NCBI GenBank assembly: GCA_964636945.1
Contig: CAZWVH010000028.1
Span: 1 to 37,494 of the forward strand
Direction of reading: 5' to 3'
Length of the DNA: 37,494 nucleotides
Origin: CAZADA01 sp964636945
GTDB lineage: Bacteria > Pseudomonadota > Alphaproteobacteria > Caulobacterales > Maricaulaceae
Shown here: one piece after another, positions 18,004 to 26,555 of the stretch
How positions within the stretch are numbered: position 1 is the stretch's first letter
Layout of the letters: each line of letters opens with the position of its first letter
Translations under genes and position numbers: made by a program
The notes under the pieces: generated by a model
The model's input: only the letters and a program-made list of their open reading frames with translations
Told to the model about the DNA's origin: nothing
Database searches by the model: none

Positions 18004-18960
18004 ATGGAAACCAAAGCCCATTACGCGTTGATCGGCGCGTTCGTTCTCGCGCTCATGGCTGCAGCGGCAATCTTTGTGGTTTGGCTGTCACAAGTGAGTT
18101 TTCGCGAAGAATTCGACGAGTATCACGTGGTTTTTCGCGGTCCGGTGCGCGGATTGAGCACGGCGTCGGACGTGCGCTTTAACGGTGTCAAAGTGGGCGA
18201 GGTGATCGATGTGGACTTCGACGAGTACGATGAGTCCAACGTCCTTGCCCAAATTCGCATCAGCGCCGCCACGCCGGTCAAGTCAGACTCGTTAGCCCGG
18301 CTCGAACCTCAGGGCATCACCGGTTTGTCCTACATTCAAATCACGGCGGGTGATCCCGATAGTCCCGAGCCCTTGCGTTGGGGCGACCAAGAATTGCCGC
18401 GCATTGAATCTGAACAAGCCTCACTCGACGTATTGTTTGAAGGTGGTGAAGATGTGGTTCAAAACGCCAATGAGGTGCTCATCCGGCTCAACGCCTTGTT
18501 GTCGGAAGAAAATGTGGGCCATTTGTCCGAAACCGTGGAAAGCGTCCGCCGGGTTACAGGACAACTCGAAGAGAATGGCGAATTGATCGCCGACGCGCGC
18601 AGCGCCATCGCCAACCTCAATGAAGCAGCAGCGTCAATTCAATCGGCGGCCGAACAATTTGAGGCCTTCACTGTGGGAGGCTCCGCCATGATTGAAAACC
18701 AAATGATCCCTGCGCTTGTGGAGACGGACCTAGCCGCTCAGCGCGTGAATGTGGCCGCTCAAGATGCGTCGGCGATGTTGCAGGCCATGCAGCCGGCGCT
18801 GAACCGCTTCGCCGCTTCGGGTCTGGATGAGATATCGTTGGCCGCTTCGGATATGCGCCGCTTGATCGCCGTGCTTGAGCGGATTGCCCGCGAACTCGAA
18901 CGTGACCCCAGCGCATTTTTGTCCGGCGTGTCGCGCGAAGAAGTGGAGATCCAACAATGA
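18004..18960 (+). CDS. mlaD: MlaD-family MCE substrate-binding protein
   Basis: The 318-residue protein is anchored by one N-terminal membrane helix (about 7-30, YALIGAFVLALMAAAAIFVV) and has one MCE domain at about 35-115, with the typical strands VRGLSTASDVRFNGVKVGEV and ITGLSYIQI. The rest is a long helical region to the C-terminus. MCE proteins form hexameric rings that carry lipids across the periplasm. The helical tail here is long compared with E. coli MlaD (about 180 residues in total), which is closer to proteins that project towards the outer membrane. The gene is in operon with permease and ATPase genes upstream and a lipoprotein gene downstream (ATGA overlap). Confidence 0.93.
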   Translation: METKAHYALIGAFVLALMAAAAIFVVWLSQVSFREEFDEYHVVFRGPVRGLSTASDVRFNGVKVGEVIDVDFDEYDESNVLAQIRISAATPVKSDSLARLEPQGITGLSYIQITAGDPDSPEPLRWGDQELPRIESEQASLDVLFEGGEDVVQNANEVLIRLNALLSEENVGHLSETVESVRRVTGQLEENGELIADARSAIANLNEAAASIQSAAEQFEAFTVGGSAMIENQMIPALVETDLAAQRVNVAAQDASAMLQAMQPALNRFAASGLDEISLAASDMRRLIAVLERIARELERDPSAFLSGVSREEVEIQQ

Positions 18961-19601
18961 TTGCGCGCACACTCTTTGTCACAGTCGCTATGCTGACTGC
19001 AGGGTGCGTTTCGGTGTTGCCTGAAGCCAAACCAGCGCCGGCCACCTACCGATTGTCCCCCCAACTGGCGGCTGCTGCCAATACCCAGCGCTCAGCACCG
19101 AGCGAGGAACGGCATGTGGTGACGGTGTACCGACCGTTGGCCGCCAGCAGTCTGTCCACAGACCGGATTGCCGTCATGTCCGAGGACGGCGTAATTGCGT
19201 ATGCTGCCGGAGCGCTGTGGGAAAATCCCACGCCGGAATTGGTGCATGACGCCGTGATCGCCGCGCTGGATACGGCCGACATCGCCACCGTGCGACCTGA
19301 GGACGGCGTGCGTGCAGACCTCACCTTGCGTATGGAATTGGTGGCGTTCGAAGCTGAATATGGCGATCGCAACAGCCCGCCCACGGTCCAAATCGCCATC
19401 CGGTCCCGTCTTGTGGATGCGTCCACCCGCCAATTACTGGCGACGCGAACCTTTGACGGGCAGGCCGCCGCTCAACGTGATTCACTGCCTGCAATTATTG
19501 CCGCGTTTGACCAAGCATCAGGAGCCGTACTCGCGGATCTGGCGAGATGGGCGTCGAGCAACGCATCAGCCCAGCGCCTGGCGCAAACGCCGACGCCTTG
19601 A
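18957..19601 (+). CDS. ABC-type transport auxiliary lipoprotein (PqiC-like)
   Basis: The 214-residue protein has a signal peptide ending in lipobox LTAGC and is predicted to be lipidated. The body fits the ABC_trans_aux family: ATYRLSP after the lipobox, RPLAASSLSTDRIAV, YAAGALWENPTPELVHDAVIAAL and a late QLLATRTFDGQAAA. Members such as PqiC pair with MCE proteins, usually at the outer membrane, and the gene overlaps mlaD by 4 nt here. It is the last gene of the operon. A GACGCCT/AGGCGTC inverted repeat (19592-19598 with 19626-19632) spans its end and that of the convergent gene, but the loop is too long for a confident terminator. Confidence 0.9.
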   Translation: MIARTLFVTVAMLTAGCVSVLPEAKPAPATYRLSPQLAAAANTQRSAPSEERHVVTVYRPLAASSLSTDRIAVMSEDGVIAYAAGALWENPTPELVHDAVIAALDTADIATVRPEDGVRADLTLRMELVAFEAEYGDRNSPPTVQIAIRSRLVDASTRQLLATRTFDGQAAAQRDSLPAIIAAFDQASGAVLADLARWASSNASAQRLAQTPTP

Positions 19602-19623
19602 CCGCTCGACACGTCACCCGCGT

Positions 19624-21816
19624 TTAGGCGTCAGACAGAGCAGCGTCGATCAATAAAAATGCTCGACCGGTATCGGTATCGAACAAGGCGCCAAGGCCAC
19701 GCGCGTCGTTTTGGTCAACGGCGCGCCGCACAAGGCGAGCATGATCGTCGATAAACGCCTCGGCCCGCGCGCGCAGGCTAGGATCGGAGGCCAGCGCCGT
19801 TGCTGTGCGGCGCACGTCATCCAAGGCGCTGTCAATCACAAGTGCGCGGGCCTCACCACTGCCGGCGCGGCGACGAGCTCGTGCAATCCGCGCCGTCATG
19901 TCAGGATCCAACGCGTCATTGGGATCAACGCCCGCGCGGCGCAGGCCGGCCACAACGTCGTCACCGTCTTGGCGCTGCGACGGTTTCTTTTGATCGTCGG
20001 TGTCGCGCAACAAGTCCTTCCAGCGCCATGAACCTGTATCACCGCCGCCGGACATCCGCACGCCCGGCGAATCCCCCTCGTCCATGCGCGAACGGCGGCG
20101 CGGTTCCTCGTCCTCAATGCCCCGATCCATGCCACGGTCAAAGCCGCGGGTCGGCCGTTGATCGTCCAAACGCAGCTCGCGACCGCCGCCACGACGCCCA
20201 GTGGGGTCCATGTCGGCAGGGGCCACGCGGCGCATCGGCGGCAAGTCGTCCACCGGTGGCGCCATTCTGTCCGCACCATGTCCATCGCCACGGTGAGGCG
20301 CGCGGTCCCGGCGAGGGTGACGATCGTCGAAATTGTCACGGCTTGACCGGTCCGTCGGCGCTTCACGAGACCCGCGCTGATCGCCGCCGCGCGAGGCGGC
20401 GCGACGCGCTTCGTGTTGCTTGGCGAACTCTTCGAGTTCATCAAATGGGTCAGCCGGCGGCGCACGGCGTGCAGGCGGCGCCACTGGCGCTTCTCGGGGA
20501 GGCTCACGTCTGGCCATGCGAGCTGGCGCCTGGGCCAACCGATCGTCCAAGCGCGACATCATGGTCTCGACTTGGCGCAAACGATCTTGGAAGGCCTGTT
20601 CCGCCTGACCGGAAAAGTTTGACGCGTTGCTCATTTTATCCACGTGTGCAGACACGGTGGCCGCGGTATTTTCCAGCGCCCGGCCCGCATCTTCCGCCGC
20701 CATGCGCGCCGCATCAGCCGTGGCGCGGATCTGTTCCACGTCTTCAGAAGCGCGCTTAGCCAGAGCACGCATTTCCTGTTCGATCATCTCGGTGAGGCGA
20801 TGGGCCTGTTCGATGGCTGCCTCTGACGCTTCGTGCATGGCGCCGGACCCGGCCTCGGATGCGAGCGACAATTCGTGCGCGGTCTTTTGCGCCAACTTCA
20901 AGTTACCCTCTTGGGACTTGGCCACATTTTCCAATCGGGAGGCGCGTTCGTCCAACGCGTTGATCAGAGCGTCCATGTCGCGCATTTGCTCTGAAATGGC
21001 GAAGGCGGCCTTCTCGCCCGACTGCTGAGCGCTGCCTCCCGCGGCGGCCAAATGCTCAGCCGCTTTCTCCAGCAATTGGCGGCTCTCTGTCGAGTGCGCA
21101 CCGGCCAGATCAGCCGCTGCGGAAACCATTTCTGCTTGACGCTCGATGGTTTCTGAAATGCGCTTGGCTTGTTCGCCAAGACCATCGACCAAGGCGTTAA
21201 TCGTCTCGCGTTCTGTGCGCATGTCGTCGATCATCTGATCAACTTGGCTTCGCGCAGCCTTCGAGGTTTCCTGAACCGCCTCGGCGTGGTGGCGCAGCAC
21301 TTCATCCATTGCGCCCAACCTGGTCAAAGCCACATCGGAAGTCTCGCTGATGCGATCGATTTCCACGCTGATGGCGTCGGCCAGTCGCCGTGCTTCGCCT
21401 TTGGCGTTTTCCAACGGCGCGGAAAGCCGAGTGGCGACAGTTTCAATATCCCGAGCGGTTCGGGAAAATTTTAGCATCTCGCGGACAACCAGGCCCAAAC
21501 CACCAATCAAAAAGGTGGGCCCAAAGGTGACGAAGATAAATCCGAAAATACGTTCCGGCCCACCTTGTGTGAGCCCTTGCACGCCATAATAGCCCATCAA
21601 ATAGGCTGCAGCGCCGCCGGCCCACGCCAGGCCAAGCACAATGGTCGCCACAAACACGGGTAGCGCGGAACGCCCCTCATCCTCCTCAATGGGCGGAGCG
21701 GGAGGCGGCGGCGCCGGTGTGGGCGTCGTCGGCGTAATGGGTTTATGAAGCTCCGGCGAAAAGGACTCAAATTCGATTGCCGGTTCTTCTTTTTCTTCAG
21801 TGGGCGTAGACGTCAT
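19624..21816 (-). CDS. Membrane-anchored coiled-coil protein, TipN-like
   Basis: The 730-residue protein has an acidic and proline-rich N-terminal tail (1-50), two membrane helices (about 51-73 and 90-110), a long alanine- and glutamate-rich coiled coil (about 115-430), a disordered R/D/G-rich stretch (about 435-595) and a compact C-terminal domain starting with GSWRWKDLL and running to the end. This architecture matches the alphaproteobacterial polarity factor TipN, which marks the new pole and recruits flagellar and chromosome-segregation factors. I assign it by architecture, not by detailed alignment, so another polar or chemoreceptor-like coiled-coil protein is possible. The low-complexity part creates long spurious ORFs on the other strand. 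It faces the lipid-transport operon convergently. Confidence 0.6.
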   Translation of the reverse strand: MTSTPTEEKEEPAIEFESFSPELHKPITPTTPTPAPPPPAPPIEEDEGRSALPVFVATIVLGLAWAGGAAAYLMGYYGVQGLTQGGPERIFGFIFVTFGPTFLIGGLGLVVREMLKFSRTARDIETVATRLSAPLENAKGEARRLADAISVEIDRISETSDVALTRLGAMDEVLRHHAEAVQETSKAARSQVDQMIDDMRTERETINALVDGLGEQAKRISETIERQAEMVSAAADLAGAHSTESRQLLEKAAEHLAAAGGSAQQSGEKAAFAISEQMRDMDALINALDERASRLENVAKSQEGNLKLAQKTAHELSLASEAGSGAMHEASEAAIEQAHRLTEMIEQEMRALAKRASEDVEQIRATADAARMAAEDAGRALENTAATVSAHVDKMSNASNFSGQAEQAFQDRLRQVETMMSRLDDRLAQAPARMARREPPREAPVAPPARRAPPADPFDELEEFAKQHEARRAASRGGDQRGSREAPTDRSSRDNFDDRHPRRDRAPHRGDGHGADRMAPPVDDLPPMRRVAPADMDPTGRRGGGRELRLDDQRPTRGFDRGMDRGIEDEEPRRRSRMDEGDSPGVRMSGGGDTGSWRWKDLLRDTDDQKKPSQRQDGDDVVAGLRRAGVDPNDALDPDMTARIARARRRAGSGEARALVIDSALDDVRRTATALASDPSLRARAEAFIDDHARLVRRAVDQNDARGLGALFDTDTGRAFLLIDAALSDA

Positions 21817-22038
21817 TCGTACTCACTCGGTGCACTTGCGTTAACAGTTCTATGCAATTCCCACGTGCTTCTCGACTTACCGCAACGATTGGCGCGGATT
21901 GCCGACGTTTGATGTCAAGCCCCACTATGCACAAACCCGTCACGGGCCGCGCCGTCAAGGGGTGAATTTCCGCCGTGCAAAATGCTCCCCGTCTTGAGAA
22001 TGCTAATTCGGCTTTTGCTGCAAGAGAAAGGCAAGCTC

Positions 22039-22431
22039 ATGGCGCCCGGGGAGGATACTGCAAATATTTTGGCGGCCTACGGCATGCTCCGACCAGATGC
22101 AGCGCAAACCGCGCCGGCTCATATTATGTCGAAGCTGTCGCCGGTCGGAACCGGAAAGATCGCTGGGCAACTCATCGATCTTGGCGGTTATCCTGGATTG
22201 ACCCCGGGAAACGGGGAGGTGATTTGCGCCTTGCTTCGCGTTGCAGGGGCTGACGGCTGGCGCGCGCTGGACGCCTTTGAGGATTACAACCCCGACGATC
22301 CGCAACGATCAATGTATATCCGGCGGCCAACATTGTTGCTTGGTCAAGGCATGGCGGTTCAAGCCTATTGGTGGAACCGCAGTCCCACTGCTGGTCCGGT
22401 TATTACGAGCGGCGATTGGATCAAACGCTAG
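22039..22431 (+). CDS. Gamma-glutamylcyclotransferase-like protein
   Basis: The 130-residue protein has the fold signatures of the GGCT/AIG2 group: AAYGMLRPD (normally YGTLRPG, substrate loop), ALDAFEDYNPDDP (normally LD-x-FEGY, containing the conserved glutamate) and AYWWNRSPT followed by SGDW near the C-terminus. Such enzymes release 5-oxoproline from gamma-glutamyl compounds. The Gly-Thr to Gly-Met change in the substrate loop is mildly unusual. ATG 22039 is chosen because AAGGCAAG lies just upstream and the family starts at this point; in-frame upstream starts exist at 21982. The stop overlaps the convergent FAH-family gene by 4 nt. Confidence 0.82.
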   Translation: MAPGEDTANILAAYGMLRPDAAQTAPAHIMSKLSPVGTGKIAGQLIDLGGYPGLTPGNGEVICALLRVAGADGWRALDAFEDYNPDDPQRSMYIRRPTLLLGQGMAVQAYWWNRSPTAGPVITSGDWIKR

Positions 22432-23123
22432 TTGAGCGTCACACGCACTTGGCCGACACCGTCAACGCCCCCGGCGCATGTTTGGCCCCGCGCTATAGGG
22501 CCGACGCCCGCCGGCGTGCCTGTCAGAACCAAATCTCCAGGGCGCAGTGACCACATTTTTCCGATCTCGATCATGAGAGCCTCGGGCGTATGCAGCATTT
22601 GGCGAATGTCGCCGTCCTGTCGCACTTCGTCCTGAACGGCGCACCAAATGCGCCCCTGCCGGGGATGGCCAATCGCCGTTACAGGCGCGATTAATCCCAA
22701 TGGTGCGGACTGGTCGAAAGCTTTGGCCGTCTCCCAAGGGCCGCCTTTAGACTTCGCAGCGCTTTGGACGTCGCGTCGCGTGAGGTCGAGGCCCGCGGCG
22801 TAGCCGTAAATCATGGTGCGAGCCTCGGTGTCACTGGTCGGTCGACCATTGCCGTTAATGACCACTGCAAGTTCGATCTCATGATGAAGTTCAGCGGTAT
22901 CAATGGGGAAACTGGCCGGTTGAGCGTGAGTGACGATCGCGGTTGCGGGCTTCATGAAAAATACCGGCTCTGGCCTAGAGCCCATTTCTGCGGCATGGTC
23001 GGCATAGTTGCGGCCAACGCAGAAGACGCGTTCAATGGGGACGGACCCGCCAGTGGAGACGGGCGCGAGCACGCGATCGGCCGGTGGAAAAACAAGCGAA
23101 TGCGGTGGGGGCGGCGAACTCAT
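22428..23123 (-). CDS. Fumarylacetoacetate hydrolase family protein (fumarylpyruvate hydrolase-like)
   Basis: The 231-residue protein is a short FAH-domain enzyme. It shows VFCVGRNYADHAAEMG (33-48), PVFFMKPATAIV, the metal-binding HHEIELAVVI, GYAAGLDLTRRD and the C-terminal LVLTGTPAGVGPI. Short FAH proteins of this type hydrolyse fumarylpyruvate or acylpyruvates, or decarboxylate oxaloacetate. The sequence alone does not separate these. ATG 23123 is preceded by GAGGACC. Its nearest neighbours give no pathway context, although a second, longer FAH protein is encoded at 25488. Confidence 0.9.
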   Translation of the reverse strand: MSSPPPPHSLVFPPADRVLAPVSTGGSVPIERVFCVGRNYADHAAEMGSRPEPVFFMKPATAIVTHAQPASFPIDTAELHHEIELAVVINGNGRPTSDTEARTMIYGYAAGLDLTRRDVQSAAKSKGGPWETAKAFDQSAPLGLIAPVTAIGHPRQGRIWCAVQDEVRQDGDIRQMLHTPEALMIEIGKMWSLRPGDLVLTGTPAGVGPIARGQTCAGGVDGVGQVRVTLN

Positions 23124-23215
23124 GGCTGGTCCTCGTGACTTGGCGTATGATGCAGTTAACTCGCCAAATAAGGGGCGTTCCGCGCCTTGAGCAATAAAGG
23201 GAGGGGCGCTGCCTC

Positions 23216-24304
23216 ATGAGAACGACCACTTCAGGACTGTTCCGCACTGGGTGCGCCGTGATTTTGGCGTTGGCGGCGAGCGCGACAGCAGCGCTGGCGC
23301 AAGTGGACCAGGAGTCCGCGCCTCATGATGGAACTTGGCGGCTAGTAATCCATGGCGGAGCGGGTGAGATATCTCCCGAGCAAATCCCGCCCGATGTTAT
23401 CGCCGCCTATCGCGCATCTCTCAACAGTGCGCTTGATGCTGGCGGTGAAGTGCTCGATGAGGGTGGATCGGCCATGGACGCGGTGGAGGCCGTGTTGCGT
23501 TTGATGGAAGACGATCCCTTGTTCAATGCGGGCCGGGGCGCCGTTTTCACCTCCCAGGGGCACAACGAACTTGATGCTTCGATCATGGATGGCGCCAGCG
23601 TGAATGCCGGCGCTGTGGCGGGCGTGACCAAAGTGCGTCATCCGATTTCGCTTGCCCGGGCGGTGCTTCAGAATTCGCCCCATGTGATGCTCGCCGGGGC
23701 GGGAGCGGAAAGCTTTGCTGAAGCCCAAGGCCTGGAGTTGGTTGAGCCCTCTTACTTCTTCACCGAACGGCGCTGGAATTCATTAGAGGCTAACTTGGCT
23801 GAGCAAGGCCTCGACATGCCAGAAAAGCCCGACCTTGGCGAAGGCCAACATGGTGATCTCTCGCCATTGATCGATGATCATCGGTTTGGAACCGTCGGCG
23901 CTGTGGCGCTGGACCGGGACGGAAATTTGGCCGCCGCAACGTCCACGGGCGGAACCACGGGCAAGCGTTGGGGCCGGGTGGGCGATAGCCCGATCATCGG
24001 AGCGGGCACATATGCTGAGAACGGCGTGTGCGCGGTGTCCGCCACGGGTGAAGGCGAATACTTCATCCGATTGGCTGTGGCCCATGAAATCTGTGCGCGC
24101 GTCCGCCATGGCGGCTTGGACATTCAAGAAGCTGCGGACGGGGTGGTCCATGACGCCCTCATTGGCATTGGCGGACTGGGCGGCGTGATCGCCCTGGGAC
24201 CCGACGGCGCCATGGTCTGGAGTTTCAACTCAGCAGGCATGTTCCGCGGTCGGGTAAGCAGCGAACAGGACGCAGAGGTGGCCATATTTCGCGACGAAGG
24301 CTGA
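23216..24304 (+). CDS. Secreted isoaspartyl peptidase / L-asparaginase (Ntn hydrolase)
   Basis: This plant-type asparaginase cleaves L-asparagine or isoaspartyl dipeptides after autoproteolytic maturation. The 362-residue precursor begins with a signal peptide (cleavage near ALA-QVD, about residue 29), then LVIHGGAG, NAGRGAVFT and ELDASIMDG. The autocleavage site is Gly225-Thr226 in HRFGTVGAVALD, and TSTGGTTGKRWGRVGDSPIIG is the substrate-binding region. Thr226 becomes the nucleophile. Export to the periplasm is notable because many bacterial homologues are cytoplasmic. AAGGGAGG precedes ATG 23216. It is transcribed divergently from the FAH-family gene. Confidence 0.94.
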   Translation: MRTTTSGLFRTGCAVILALAASATAALAQVDQESAPHDGTWRLVIHGGAGEISPEQIPPDVIAAYRASLNSALDAGGEVLDEGGSAMDAVEAVLRLMEDDPLFNAGRGAVFTSQGHNELDASIMDGASVNAGAVAGVTKVRHPISLARAVLQNSPHVMLAGAGAESFAEAQGLELVEPSYFFTERRWNSLEANLAEQGLDMPEKPDLGEGQHGDLSPLIDDHRFGTVGAVALDRDGNLAAATSTGGTTGKRWGRVGDSPIIGAGTYAENGVCAVSATGEGEYFIRLAVAHEICARVRHGGLDIQEAADGVVHDALIGIGGLGGVIALGPDGAMVWSFNSAGMFRGRVSSEQDAEVAIFRDEG

Positions 24305-24358
24305 TTGGCGCAATTCTTGCTTTCTTGAGTGCCACACGCGGTACTCAGGGGTTGCACC

Positions 24359-24619
24359 ATGCGCTATGATACGCTGTTTGAGCATAGAAATCCGGAAGTC
24401 TGGCGATTGTCGCCGCGAAGTCATGACGCCGCTTGGCGACGCCGAGTGAGAATAATCTCAATTTGCGGGGCCAGCCTCGGCGCGCCATTGATGGTGCTCA
24501 CCGCTGAGATGGCGGGACATTTCGGCCTTGCCGGCATTATGGCGGGCGCGATTTGGTATGGAGCATGCGCTGGATTGTTTGCGTTGAGCTTCCGTCGCGC
24601 GCCTTGGCGCGTGTCCTAA
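24359..24619 (+). CDS. Small two-helix membrane protein, unknown
   Basis: The 86-residue product has a basic N-terminal half (SPRSHDAAWRRRVRI) followed by two hydrophobic stretches (about 36-55 and 57-77) and a short basic tail. ATG 24359 is preceded by AGGGG at 7 nt. I do not recognise the family and there are no cysteine or histidine motifs. It sits between the asparaginase gene and the AhpD-like gene on the same strand, but 54 nt and 178 nt gaps make co-transcription uncertain. The gene call is supported by the ribosome binding site and membrane topology only. Confidence 0.55.
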   Translation: MRYDTLFEHRNPEVWRLSPRSHDAAWRRRVRIISICGASLGAPLMVLTAEMAGHFGLAGIMAGAIWYGACAGLFALSFRRAPWRVS

Positions 24620-24797
24620 GATTAAACGCCAAGCTGTATTGGACTGATCTCACGGTGTGTGGCCGGCCAATCATCGCGCCCGCAAGCATGCATGGCCAAC
24701 CTGTTCCGATCAGTGGTAAGCGCAGTGCTCTGGAGGACGGGCACGACTGGCAAACCGGCCGTCGTGCGCGCCCACATTGCCAAGCATGGGGAGCCTG

Positions 24798-25388
24798 ATG
24801 CCGCTTGTTGAACCTCTAAGCACCGACCATGACGCCGAAGTTGCCGAGCTGGCGAAGTTTTTCAACGAAACATTGGGATTTCCCCCCAACTCCGTCCTCA
24901 CCATGCAGCGCCGGCCGGCCATTGCGAAGGCATTCATCAATCTCAACAAGGCGGTGATGGAAAACCATGGTCGCCTGACCTCCGAGCAAAAACGCCTCAT
25001 CGGGTATATTTCCAGTCTCACCGGCGGGTGCCGGTATTGCCAAGCACACACAGCGCTGGCGGCCAAGCGTTACGGTGGTTCTGACGAGCGCGTGGCGAAT
25101 GTGTGGAACTATACGGCGTCGGATTTGTTCACGCCGGCGGAAAAAGCCGCCTTTGCCTATGCGCAGGCCGCGTCGAGCACGCCCAACGCGGTGGATGACC
25201 AGATCGCTGCGGATCTCAAGGCGCATTGGACCGACGACGAAATCGTGGAAATTGCAGGAGTGGTCGCGCTGTTTGGTTATTTGAATCGCTGGAACGACTC
25301 CATGGCGACATCGTTAGAGCCGGGCGCGGCGGCGGCCGGGACCACCCATCTGGCGTCCACAGGGTGGGAGAAAGGCAAACACCTGTAA
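24798..25388 (+). CDS. Carboxymuconolactone decarboxylase / AhpD-like peroxidase-related protein
   Basis: The 196-residue helical protein carries the AhpD-type redox motif GCRYCQAHT, in which two cysteines and a histidine form a thiol relay, within the CMD fold (EQKRLIGYISSLTGGCRYCQAH). The second half has the conserved LFTPAEKAAFAYAQAAS and WTDDEIVEIAGVVALFGYLNRWND. Such proteins are usually alkylhydroperoxidases or thiol oxidoreductases. ATG 24798 has GGGGAG 4 nt upstream; ATG 24786 and TTG 24777 are in-frame alternatives. A fumarylacetoacetase-like gene follows 99 nt downstream on the same strand. Confidence 0.88.
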   Translation: MPLVEPLSTDHDAEVAELAKFFNETLGFPPNSVLTMQRRPAIAKAFINLNKAVMENHGRLTSEQKRLIGYISSLTGGCRYCQAHTALAAKRYGGSDERVANVWNYTASDLFTPAEKAAFAYAQAASSTPNAVDDQIAADLKAHWTDDEIVEIAGVVALFGYLNRWNDSMATSLEPGAAAAGTTHLASTGWEKGKHL

Positions 25389-25487
25389 TTCCCCCACTTG
25401 AATTGCTTGAGTTGCCCGCCCAATGTGCTCCATACAGGCGGCCACATCATCCAGTGGCGCTATTCCGCGCATCAACTCCAAAGTGAT

Positions 25488-26507
25488 ATGAAACTCGCAT
25501 CGCTCAAATCTGGCCGGGATGGCCAACTCATTGTTGTTTCTCGCGATTTGACTAGGGCCGCTGTGGCCAAAGACATCGCCCCCACCATGCAGGCCTTGCT
25601 CGATGAGTGGGAGGCGCTTGAACCGGAATTGCGACGACTTTCAATTCAGGTGAATGAGGGCGCGGTGGAAACCTTCGCCTTCGATCCCTCAGGCGCGGCG
25701 GCGCCATTGCCGCGGGCGTATCAATGGGCCGATGGCTCGGCGTATGTGAACCATGTGGAACTGGTGCGCAAAGCGCGCGGCGCTGAAATGCCAAGTTCGT
25801 TTTGGACCGATCCCCTCATGTATCAGGGCGGCTCTGATGCCCTGTTGGGCCCGAGCGATCCTATTGAAGTCGCCAGGGTTGACGGCTGGGGCGTGGACTT
25901 TGAGGCGGAAGTGGCGGTGATCGTCGATGATACCCCGATGGGTCTGTCGCCGGCCCAAGCGCGCAAGCACATTAAGCTCATTGTTTTGGTGAATGACGTT
26001 TCATTGCGCGGATTGATCCCAGAAGAACTGGGCAAAGGATTTGGCTTCTTTCAGTCCAAACCGGCGACCGCTTTTTCACCTGTGGCGGTGACGCCGGATG
26101 AATTGGGCGTGTCTTGGGATGGCGGCACAGTGCATTTGCCATTGCTCAGCCGGGTTAATGGACTGGATTTCGGCGCGCCAAACCCAGCAGTGGACATGAC
26201 CTTTGATTTTCCCACGCTAGTCGCCCATGCCGCCAAAACGCGCAATTTGTGCGCCGGCACAATCATTGGCTCTGGCACGGTTTCCAACAAGTATGACGGC
26301 GGACCTGGCCGGCCCATATCACAAGGTGGGGTTGGGTACTCATGCATTGCTGAGCAACGCACCGTGGAAACGCTGCTCGATGGCGCGCCTAAAACACCAT
26401 TTTTGTCCTATGGCGACCGTGTGGAAATTGAAATGCGTGACGCGCAAGGTCGCTCGGTTTTTGGTAAAATCGACCAGACCGTTCAGCCTTACGAACCGCC
26501 CGAGTAG
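25488..26507 (+). CDS. Fumarylacetoacetate hydrolase family protein (long form)
   Basis: The 339-residue protein resembles bacterial fumarylacetoacetases that catalyse the last step of tyrosine degradation. It starts with MKLASLKSGRDGQL, a typical opening, and has an N-terminal domain to about 100, then the catalytic domain with QGGSDALLGPSDPI, metal-binding DFEAEVAVIVDD, FGFFQSKPATAFSPV, GTIIGSGTVSNK and a C-terminal YGDRVEIEM. An in-frame extension to 25398 is not supported. The ribosome binding site is weak. hmgA-like or maleylacetoacetate isomerase genes are not in view, so a tyrosine pathway role is inference. It may be co-transcribed with the carbamoyltransferase-like gene 48 nt downstream. 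Confidence 0.9.
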   Translation: MKLASLKSGRDGQLIVVSRDLTRAAVAKDIAPTMQALLDEWEALEPELRRLSIQVNEGAVETFAFDPSGAAAPLPRAYQWADGSAYVNHVELVRKARGAEMPSSFWTDPLMYQGGSDALLGPSDPIEVARVDGWGVDFEAEVAVIVDDTPMGLSPAQARKHIKLIVLVNDVSLRGLIPEELGKGFGFFQSKPATAFSPVAVTPDELGVSWDGGTVHLPLLSRVNGLDFGAPNPAVDMTFDFPTLVAHAAKTRNLCAGTIIGSGTVSNKYDGGPGRPISQGGVGYSCIAEQRTVETLLDGAPKTPFLSYGDRVEIEMRDAQGRSVFGKIDQTVQPYEPPE

Positions 26508-26555
26508 CGCCTGCCTGGGGCGCGTGCTGCCGGTGCGGGCTTAGGAGGGCAGTTG

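Noticed and set aside
19592..19632. GACGCCT/AGGCGTC inverted repeat at the convergent gene ends
   Set aside because: The 27-nt loop and lack of a T run make a terminator unlikely; it may be chance in GC-rich sequence.
19800..20759. Open frame of 319 codons on the plus strand
   Set aside because: It is antisense to the low-complexity R/D/G-rich part of the TipN-like gene. Its product is arginine- and proline-rich with no motif, signal or ribosome binding site.
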